Assembly (NCBI RefSeq): GCF_000471905.2
Contig: NW_006499858.1
Coordinates: 297,279-361,278, forward strand
DNA length: 64,000 nucleotides
From: Amborella trichopoda
Taxonomy: Eukaryota; Streptophyta; Magnoliopsida; Amborellales; Amborellaceae
Direction of reading: 5' to 3'
Position 1 is the first letter of the stretch. Every line of letters begins with the position of its first letter. This document shows positions 60,401 to 64,000 of the stretch, piece after piece. The position numbers were made by a program, and so were the translations under genes. The notes under the pieces were generated by a model. The model made no database searches. It saw only the letters and a program-made list of their open reading frames with translations, and was not told the DNA's origin.

Positions 60401-63400
60401 CCTATTCAACTCCTGCATAATTATAGCAGTGGTGGTCCATTATACATAGAATAGAAACAAATTGGGTGCCTGAAATTTTCAGGCTTTCTATAGATTACTT
60501 TCAAAACCGCTCGAATGGCCATCTATACTATAGGAATTACTAGCTTACATCATCATCGTTGTCGTCATCATTATCATTAGTTTGCATTTAAAAGGCTAAG
60601 AAGATTAGGTTATCCTACTTTTCTTGTCTTCTTTCCAAACTGATACAAACAATCCAAGCCAGACTATTGGATGACTGGCATGATTATGTTTATTTAATTC
60701 ATCTTGGAGTAAAATATATATCAAGACTTTTATTTCTAATAGAATCTTTATGAATTCTTTTCAGATTCACCTATTTCTCTCGCGCTGCGCTGGATTATAT
60801 AGTGAAATCGAAAAAGAAACCAGACATTTTTCACATACATGGTTGGCAAACATCTGTCATTGGGCCACTTTTTTGGGACTTCTTTGTCAATCAGGTTCAT
60901 ACAATAATCCATTGATCCCCTTTTTACTATTAATTTGTTCGTGGTGGCTGAATCATGAGGTCTATTGTACATTTACTTGGAGATGTGCTATGGAACTGTT
61001 AGGAATTTAGTAGATTTTGTTTAAACATGATCAGCAAGCTGAACTATGTGAACTAATTTTAGTACGGTTAAATGTTAAGGCATACAACGATACTTTGTGG
61101 TGCGGGTCACTATTGAATTAGAAGGATTGCCAATGGAATTCTACACTACACAATGCTAAAGAACTTGTTTACTCCATTTCTGAGAATATGAGTTGTTTGT
61201 CTGATGCAAATTAAAAAACTTATTATGTAGTTTGCTCATCGAAGAGGTCAAAATAAATATGTTTCAGTGTTTTTAATACAAATATTTAAGAAAATTGGGA
61301 CAGAAGATTTTGTTTAAACATGATCAGCGAGCTGAACTATGTGAACTGCTTTTAGTAATGGTTAAATGTTAAGACATGCAACGATCCTTTGTGGTGCGGG
61401 TTTGAATTAGAAGGATTGCCAATGGAACTCTACACTACACAATGCTAAAGAACTTGTTTACTTCATTTCTGAGCATCGGAACTCTACACTGCACAATGCT
61501 AAAGAACTTGTTTACTCCATTTCTGAGCATCTGAGTTGTTTTTCTGATGCAAATTAAGAAAAATATTATATTAGCGTCGGAACTCTACACTGCACAATGT
61601 GAAGATTGTCCTCGAACTACGAACGTACTTTGACAAGCCGATTTCATGATTTGCACTGCAATGTCGGTTAGTGAGATCCCCAAAGGATGGTCCGCTAAAA
61701 CATGATGTCTATGAGCGTTGGATGTTTTTGGAGTTAGCATGGTCATAGGTCCCACTAAGTTCTACGCATGCAACTTAATTTTATCACTCATATTGTAGAA
61801 CACTGTTCATAAAATAGTTTGCCAAAAATAGTGTGGGTACTCGGGATTTGGTTCCCTAGGTTCTTGCATTTGAAGTTTTGAACATTGCATTTCTGAAATC
61901 AGGTTCTTTTCTCCCCATGGCTTTGAATTGGATTATGTTGAACGCGCTTTATTCTTCTAGTTGTTCTTCAGTTACCTATCCAGAAACAGAGGAAAAGAGT
62001 GAAGAAAATGGGTTTGCGTGTTCTTTGTTCAGCTCATCCATGTATACTTTGATATTATTGCTGTGATGAAGTTGAAATTCAAATCACTAAATGATTTTTA
62101 CTCAAGATTTTTACTGGTTCATACATATATGATTCTGCGTAATAACATTTATTTGTTGAAATATCCATTTTATTCAAACTTTCTTTTCCCTCAGTAATGC
62201 TCAATGTTTGTTGATTCTCTCGTTCTCCTACCGCAGGGATTGGAAACTACAAGATTGTTGTTGACATGCCATGGTTTTGATTCTCAGGCAAGATTTTTAT
62301 GTAACATCTGCTTATTAGTTTACTTAATCTTTGGTACTTTTTAAGGTGGATTCTAATTCAGGCCACTGGTATAGTGTGTTGAGCGGCCTGAAAAATTAGC
62401 ATTGTGTGGATTAGATCCTCCTCAGCTGCATCGTTCAGATAGATTGCAAGATAATAGTGGCAATCATCTCGTCAATCTTTTGAAGGTACATATGTTCTCT
62501 GCTCTCAATATATAGTAAACTTTTACTGGATGATCCATTATCACTACATGTTGCAATTAGTCTAACAAAAACTGCAAGACTTTCTAGTATGTGAAGTTTT
62601 CATGCTGCCTTCCTAGTCACCATGGAAATCTGAGAAATAAGTGGTTATGGTATTCGAGGCACAAGCATTGAATAGCTTCCAATAGCAAGTGGCAGCTTAG
62701 AAATAAGGGGGCAAAATATCACTTAGGGTGTCAAAACCCCTTACAAAATCATTATGGGGGTCAAAAGATCCCAATTAACACTTAATTTTTAAAATTTCAT
62801 TTCATTCAGGCACCTTCTCAAAAAATATCCTCAAAAATGCCCAATGGCCCTTGTTTAGGATTAGGAACCATGAACAAGCCACACATTTAAGTAATTTGAC
62901 CCACCCAAAACAAGCAAGGTACTCCCATCATTTTGGTTGGGACCTCCATTGGGGTCAAATTACTAAAATTCCCCTACTTGTTTATGTTCCCAACCATGAA
63001 CAAAGACAAGTTGAGTGTTTTGGAGGATATTTATTGAGCTACTTAAATTAAGAAGTAAAGCCTCTAATGTTAACTGCAATGTTTGGACCCCTTCAATAAT
63101 ATTTTCCCTAGAAAAAAAAAGAAGTATGCTTCCCTAGAGACTATTATGCATGATGCAGGTGTGACCATGGTACATCCAAGAGCATTTTGGATGAGGCAAT
63201 GACAGGTGCAGTGGTCTTAAATAAGCCTTTTGCACATAATGAATTTAAGAATGGGAGATTGGCAAAAAGAAAAGTGTTTCCGAAAATAAAAAATAATAGA
63301 TACTTTTGGGAAGTTATCACTAGTAGGGGTGTAAATGGGTTGGGTCAACCCCAACTTGAACATACATGGGGAGTGAGACTCGACTCAGGTCGGGTTATAT

Positions 63401-64000
63401 TGTAGTATAATTTATATTATATATCCAGGTCATGTCCAGTCGATCCAGATCATGAACCTAGTCAGGTTGACCTGACCTCATAGGCAACCCTATTCATTAT
63501 CTTATTAAGCAATTGTTTATTATGGATAGTATCAGTTTAAATCAATGTTGATTAGAAGGCTATGAATGTGCAAGAAGCTTTCTTATATTCTATGATTTAC
63601 GAGTTACTACACTACCCGAAATTTATCGTCTTATTATCACAAGAGAAAAAAGATCACATATATGAACTAAGAGAATATCTAAATGGCCATTCATACTAAA
63701 ACTTACAAATTTAAAGTCAAGAAATTTGAAGTTTGTGAACAATAATGGACTTGGGGAATCTAAAACACTAGCAATGAAATCCTGAAACTAGTCATATGAG
63801 TGCAAATTTGTATCATCGACATCACATTAGGGGTGGCAACGGGTCGGGTATGGGCTGGCTCCCATTGGACCCGTTCCCGACAGGTCTAAAAGAATAGTAC
63901 CTATCCCCGTACCCAAGAGAATACCCGGGACCCGGACCCGGACCCGGACCGTACCCGTACCCGTAACCGGACCTTACAACCTTCTCTTATGTGCTACTCC
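25255..64000 (+). CDS. SS5: SS5-like starch synthase family protein, 3' end beyond the window
   Basis: Coding exons in my model: 25255-25361, 25965-26126, 37236-37283, 37371-37401, 37480-37558, 40046-40174, 40610-40853, 41694-41837, 59695-59799, 60062-60160, 60765-60894, 62237-62287, 62375-62485 (1,440 nt, 480 codons, in frame). Starch synthases add glucose from ADP-glucose to glucans in plastids; SS5 is known in Arabidopsis as a non-canonical SS4 relative that promotes granule initiation without catalysis. Visible here: a Ser/Thr-rich plastid leader, '[11 protein letters not shown]' followed by a coiled coil (about 143-180), a pre-GT5 helical region, then the GT5 domain from about 268. The KXGGL motif reads SVGSL (284-288). 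'[20 protein letters not shown]' and '[20 protein letters not shown]' are family landmarks. The remaining part lies past 64000. SS4 is the alternative, but its KVGGL motif is conserved. Confidence 0.85.
25714..25768 (+). CDS. Alternative 5' exon of the SS5-like gene (uncertain)
   Basis: It is bounded by 'cgtatag' and ACTTCAG|gtactt. Read from its own ATG it can join in frame to 25928-26126. Read from exon 1 it does not keep frame. In another frame it reads '[18 protein letters not shown]', which looks more protein-like. It may be an alternative first exon or not an exon at all. Confidence 0.3.
25965..26126 (+). CDS. SS5: SS5-like exon 2
   Basis: It encodes '[20 protein letters not shown]', then '[20 protein letters not shown]', then 'LAIELEATE'. 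The donor ACAGA|gtaagt is strong. The start at 25965 (after 'gatcctag') is chosen because it keeps frame with exon 1; the acceptor at 25927 ('attttcag') is better by pattern but needs a different upstream exon. Confidence 0.6.
26150..27703 (+). repeat. Direct duplication of a ~760-bp unit
   Basis: 26150-26935 and 26950-27703 share a long series of phrases: 'aaattgtggctac', 'ccttgaggatggttgtttct', 'cagtgagaattgtt', 'attaagaaaa', 'caagcagtttccaa'. The copies differ by many substitutions, so the duplication is old. No coding potential is preserved in both copies. The unit end ('tagcaaactcaagcag') resembles the inner arm near 35030-35200. Confidence 0.75.
27735..28115. repeat. GAATC/GATTC palindromic short-repeat array, left block
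   Basis: Units of about 20-26 bp carry inverted cores such as GAATCACGTTTCC and GGAATCAAGATTCC. A larger internal duplication is also visible ('ggaatcaagattccatatcg' and 'ggaatcaagttctatatcgc', about 110 bp apart). Confidence 0.7.
28121..28516. repeat. Three tandem copies of a 132-bp repeat
   Basis: Copies begin at 28121, 28253 and 28385 with 'tgtgagca', exactly 132 bp apart. They share 'gcagaaacccttcgatgt' and 'gaatttgaagttgttgcaca'. They are very similar, with a few substitutions in the third copy. Each unit can be read without stops on the minus strand for most of its length, but no protein is recognised. Confidence 0.9.
29185..29600. repeat. GAATC/GATTC palindromic short-repeat array, right block
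   Basis: The best units are near-perfect: GAATCACGATTCC followed by a short T-rich spacer, period about 23 bp (29285-29350). Others are degenerate. The block mirrors 27735-28115 across the 132-bp triplicate and about 670 bp of AT-rich sequence. Confidence 0.75.
30093..32077 (-). mobile_element. Solo LTR (1,985 bp) with 5-bp duplication CCTCC
   Basis: It is flanked by perfect CCTCC at 30088-30092 and 32078-32082. Read on the minus strand it starts TGTTGGGTTTTTGTGGCC and ends CACACCTTCCA; TG...CA termini mark an LTR. It is the reverse-complement relative of 8503-10302. There is no internal region. The perfect flanks and shared unit on both sides show it landed within the CT-rich array. Confidence 0.85.
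32530..33105 (+). mobile_element. 5'-truncated RTE-type LINE, second copy
   Basis: It matches 11490-12025 over its length: '[20 protein letters not shown]' is one visible piece of the reverse-transcriptase C-terminus, and the tail reads 'cccaaatagttggaataagg' with a GATGATGATGAT end. The frame is broken by several changes. It has truncated into the CT-rich array. Confidence 0.78.
33640..35640. mobile_element. Fold-back element of ~2 kb with long imperfect inverted arms
   Basis: The left arm (about 33650-34480) and right arm (about 35040-35600) are reverse complements in order. Clear pairs: 34235-34260 'ggggtggctaggtagagaga' with 35270-35295, 34301-34320 'gggcttaggtatttggaggg' with 35191-35210, 'ccttaactattttgtacttt' with the rc near 35120, and 'ttgttctctacatctcat' with the rc near 35415. 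The arms are CT/GA rich. The loop (about 34490-35030) has no recognised gene. Confidence 0.6.
35713..35833. repeat. Three 39-bp tandem repeats
   Basis: Units starting at 35713, 35752 and 35791 share 'aatatatgtatatc' and 'gagattttggggt', exactly 39 bp apart, leading into a TA run. Confidence 0.9.
35835..36291. mobile_element. Long-TIR MITE (457 bp) inserted in a TA microsatellite
   Basis: Arms of about 150 bp are inverted: the left starts GGAAAATGCTGAGGTTGGCC, the right (rc) GGAAAATGCAAAGGTTAGCC; 'actagctcatatctacatat' and 'cggtcatgacctcatttcgt' occur in both. It is flanked on both sides by (TA)n, so the target duplication cannot be sized. No gene inside. Long arms suggest a Mutator-like origin. 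Confidence 0.8.
36292..36560. repeat. AT-rich irregular array
   Basis: About six copies of 'aagtgaattaaataattgaa' separated by TA runs of varied length, at about 36316, 36347, 36391, 36436, 36490 and 36537. Confidence 0.75.
37236..37283 (+). CDS. SS5: SS5-like exon 3
   Basis: It completes GA+G and encodes '[15 protein letters not shown]' plus two bases. The acceptor is 'tttacttcag', the donor ACAAA|gtatgt. The frame fits the neighbours on both sides. Confidence 0.75.
37371..37401 (+). CDS. SS5: SS5-like exon 4
   Basis: A 31-nt exon encoding '[11 protein letters not shown]' together with the previous two bases. The acceptor is 'ttgtttctag', the donor TTCAG|gtttgc. Short linker exons are usual in this N-terminal region. 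Confidence 0.75.
37480..37558 (+). CDS. SS5: SS5-like exon 5
   Basis: It encodes '[20 protein letters not shown]' and 'FNEAQQ', the 'DIWxLFxEAQQN' start of the SS4/SS5 coiled-coil region. The donor is CAAA|gtaagc. Confidence 0.88.
40046..40174 (+). CDS. SS5: SS5-like exon 6, coiled coil
   Basis: It encodes '[20 protein letters not shown]' and then '[17 protein letters not shown]', a heptad-rich coiled coil conserved in SS4/SS5. The exon is ended at GATG|gtgatt because that donor keeps frame with the next exon. Read through, the frame would stop at the TGA ending at 40212. Confidence 0.85.
40610..40853 (+). CDS. SS5: SS5-like exon 7
   Basis: It encodes '[20 protein letters not shown]', then the helical segment '[20 protein letters not shown]', then '[20 protein letters not shown]'. 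This is the region just before the catalytic-type domain. The donor is AGGCG|gtaagt. Confidence 0.88.
41694..41837 (+). CDS. SS5: SS5-like exon 8, start of the GT5 domain
   Basis: It encodes '[20 protein letters not shown]' and '[20 protein letters not shown]'. In active starch synthases the same place reads K-V-G-G-L, with the lysine contacting ADP-glucose. The lysine and second glycine are absent here. The donor is GACAA|gtagta. Confidence 0.9.
42382..47110 (+). mobile_element. Broken Ty1/copia element, plus strand
   Basis: A 296-bp 5' LTR lies at 42382-42677 (TGTTGGAAATAATT...TTTTCA) and is followed by the primer-binding site TGGTATCAGAGC (42681-42692), complementary to initiator Met-tRNA. 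Order after that: gag-like sequence with a CX2C zinc knuckle (about 43930-43985), integrase-like remnants (about 45300-46000), reverse-transcriptase remnants (about 46680-47100). No 3' LTR was found. It is old and broken in many places. A hAT-related MITE is inserted at 44724. Confidence 0.75.
44724..45296. mobile_element. hAT-type MITE inserted in the copia fossil
   Basis: The left end (CTAGTGTTTTAAAAAGCAG) and the following 'accgcccaacgcctaagc' match the family at 12474. The middle shares 'tcatttgaaacctaa'. About 240 bp at 45000-45240 are absent from the other copy and look like a later insertion. The right end is diverged and no duplication could be confirmed. Confidence 0.65.
47111..47620. 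other. Unassigned repeat-like sequence between two LTR fossils
   Basis: It starts 'tgttggaatcatttcaaggc', LTR-like, directly after the copia remnants, but does not match the 42382 LTR. It could be part of another LTR. No gene seen. Confidence 0.35.
47621..50401 (-). mobile_element. Gypsy LTR in reverse orientation
   Basis: It reads from TGTCACAACCCCGCCCCC to 'aaaatctgggtcct' and is the reverse complement of 51644-54982 over most of its length, including the GC-rich short array (about 50090-50345). Its start end abuts directly a forward-oriented LTR tail at 50402. Confidence 0.78.
50402..51643 (+). mobile_element. Gypsy fossil: LTR tail and internal region
   Basis: 50402-50559 is the end of a forward LTR (...GGGCTGTGACA). 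It is followed by a primer-binding-site-like 'gatatcagagt', a gag-like start (about 50673), a reverse-transcriptase core with 'FIDDILVYS' (about 51200) and an integrase C-terminal region ('[20 protein letters not shown]', about 51270), then the purine tract at 51631-51640. Type is Ty3/gypsy, probably a chromovirus lineage. The element is broken many times. Confidence 0.75.
51644..54982 (+). mobile_element. Gypsy LTR, forward, ~3.3 kb
   Basis: It starts TGTAAGGACCCAGACTTTTC right after the purine tract and ends GGGCTGTGACA. It contains a GC-rich 15-bp array at 51780-51850 and, at about 53640-53930, five similar ~57-bp units around 'gcactatgcaatgggtcatc'. It serves as the 3' LTR of the region before it and the 5' LTR of the one after. 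Confidence 0.78.
51780..51850 (+). repeat. 15-bp GC-rich array inside the gypsy LTR
   Basis: Four to five units of the type 'gtgcgcgacgctgcc' follow one another at exactly 15 bp. The same array, longer and diverged, appears in reverse at about 50090-50345. Confidence 0.8.
54983..56075 (+). mobile_element. Gypsy fossil: gag and protease region
   Basis: After a 'tttatagtatcaaagg' primer-site-like start come a gag remnant ('[10 protein letters not shown]', about 55155), a CX2C zinc knuckle (about 55655-55775) and a protease-like stretch ('[16 protein letters not shown]', about 55895). The similarity ends near 56075. It is broken. Confidence 0.75.
56080..56425. repeat. Three tRNA-like boxes, possibly SINE remnants
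   Basis: Two tandem forward segments carry an A-box-like 'tggttagctcatccg' or 'tggttgggttgtccg' and a B-box-like 'gattcaattccc' or 'gtttgattccc' about 40 bases later (56097-56150 and 56230-56305). A minus-strand copy at about 56380-56420 reads 'agggttcaattcccc'. No tRNA cloverleaf can be folded by eye, so they are not called tRNA genes. Confidence 0.4.
57792..59592. mobile_element. hAT-like element, 1.8 kb, with internal duplication
   Basis: The termini are CACTGTTTAAAAAGTCGG on the left and rc CAATGTTAGAAAGAACGAG on the right, of the hAT type. Flanking 8-mers 'atatacac' (57784-57791) and 'atacacac' (59593-59600) match at seven of eight positions. Inside are an acidic, Gly/Asn-rich open frame (58407-58766; '[19 protein letters not shown]') and a 379-bp tandem duplication. 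58085-58345 may be a nested insertion. It is non-autonomous. Confidence 0.7.
58586..59332 (+). repeat. 379-bp tandem duplication inside the hAT element
   Basis: Copies start at 58586 and 58965 with 'gcatagcagttgt' and share 'taattattcaggatgatgac' and 'actcaagaaaatccc'. They are about 90 percent alike by eye. The first is the end of the 119-codon frame. Confidence 0.85.
59695..59799 (+). CDS. SS5: SS5-like exon 9
   Basis: It encodes '[20 protein letters not shown]' and '[15 protein letters not shown]'. The previous AA plus A gives the lysine of 'PKYDK'. The donor is ACTGG|gtgaga. Confidence 0.88.
60062..60160 (+). CDS. SS5: SS5-like exon 10
   Basis: It encodes '[20 protein letters not shown]' and '[12 protein letters not shown]'; this is the 'FIEP ... 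YGY.DD' stretch of GT5 starch synthases. The acceptor is 'aaatgcag', the donor GAGCG|gtaagt. Confidence 0.9.
60765..60894 (+). CDS. SS5: SS5-like exon 11
   Basis: It encodes '[20 protein letters not shown]' and '[20 protein letters not shown]'. The HxHxWQT region is the starch-synthase family segment that in catalytic members faces the glucan site. The donor is AATCAG|gttcat. Confidence 0.92.
60895..62236 (+). other. SS5-like intron with a tandem duplication
   Basis: 61013-61230 and 61303-61560 repeat 'aacatgatcagc', 'gctgaactatgtgaact', 'gaaggattgccaatgga' and 'aagaacttgtttact'; the second copy has its own partial internal repeat. The rest of the intron has no gene. Confidence 0.8.
62237..62287 (+). 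CDS. SS5: SS5-like exon 12
   Basis: A 51-nt exon encoding '[17 protein letters not shown]'. The acceptor is 'ctaccgcag'. The donor is CAG|gcaaga, a GC-type donor with otherwise perfect consensus. Confidence 0.85.
62288..62374 (+). other. GC-AG intron of the SS5-like gene (87 bp)
   Basis: The intron starts GCAAGA and ends 'ggtatag'. Its flanks are protein-coding and conserved on both sides, and no nearby GT donor keeps frame. Confidence 0.75.
62375..62485 (+). CDS. SS5: SS5-like exon 13
   Basis: It encodes '[20 protein letters not shown]' and '[17 protein letters not shown]'. The 'GLDP..LHR.DRLQDN' landmark fits the SS5/SS4 branch. The donor is TTGAAG|gtacat, phase 0. The next exon would encode the 'NIV'-type strand of GT5 and is not in the window. 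Confidence 0.88.
63329..63492. mobile_element. Short MITE with TAGGGGTG ends
   Basis: It runs from 'taggggtgtaaatgggttgg' to 'gacctcataggcaaccctA' with inverted, 'gggttgggtc'/'gacctgacct'-type subterminal motifs. This TAGGGGTG start is common for plant hAT-type MITEs. Confidence 0.55.
63828..64000. mobile_element. MITE-like repeat, cut by the window edge
   Basis: It starts 'taggggtggcaacgggtcgg' and includes a run of 'cccgga' repeats at about 63930-63950. Only the left part is in the window. Confidence 0.55.

Larger units (their letters stand above)
62486..64000 (+). other. SS5-like intron, continues past the window
   Basis: No further SS5-type exon could be read before 64000. Two hAT-like MITEs lie inside. 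A short 72-codon frame at 63187 has no recognised family. Confidence 0.6.

Noticed and set aside
25255-62485. Canonical SS4 assignment
   Set aside because: The missing KXGGL motif and the '[13 protein letters not shown]' stretch fit SS5 better; still open until the 3' end is seen.

Overview
The window is nuclear DNA of a flowering plant. Two plant-specific genes lie on the + strand, and most of the rest is repeats: long AT-rich introns, hAT and Mutator-like DNA elements, RTE and L1 LINE pieces, and copia and gypsy LTR fossils. The species cannot be named from the sequence. Both genes have introns more than 10 kb long, so this is a large, repeat-rich genome.

Layout. 1-4270 is intergenic, with a CT-rich minisatellite and copies of a ~380-bp MITE. 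4270-18800 is an IRX14-type family GT43 xylan glycosyltransferase with three coding exons (4833-5770, 17526-17775, 18545-18712; 451 aa). A probable leader intron precedes the ATG. The 11.75-kb first coding intron holds a broken minus-strand copia element with a solo LTR, a LINE tail and a hAT MITE in its span, then a Mutator-like element with an internal array and an L1 RNase H piece. 18800-25250 is intergenic and holds a second, better-preserved Mutator-like element carrying a short-period GC-rich array, inserted into an RTE LINE tail.

25255 to the right edge is a starch-synthase-family gene that best fits SS5, the non-canonical relative of SS4. Thirteen coding exons are visible (about 480 codons) and the gene runs off the window. 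It has a probable plastid leader, an SS4/SS5-type coiled coil and a GT5 domain in which the KXGGL ADP-glucose motif reads SVGSL. Its third-to-fourth exon intron (11.1 kb) holds minisatellites, a CT-rich array split by a solo LTR and a LINE, a 2-kb fold-back element and a long-TIR MITE. Its 17.9-kb intron holds a broken copia element, a nested and partly inverted gypsy cluster and a 1.8-kb hAT element.

The two genes act in different places: IRX14 in Golgi xylan backbone synthesis, SS5 in starch granule initiation in plastids. Nothing suggests joint function. The most unusual content is the set of repeat-bearing DNA elements: a Mutator-like family with internal arrays spaced near 21 and 31 bp, palindromic GAATC arrays around a 132-bp triplicate, and a large fold-back.
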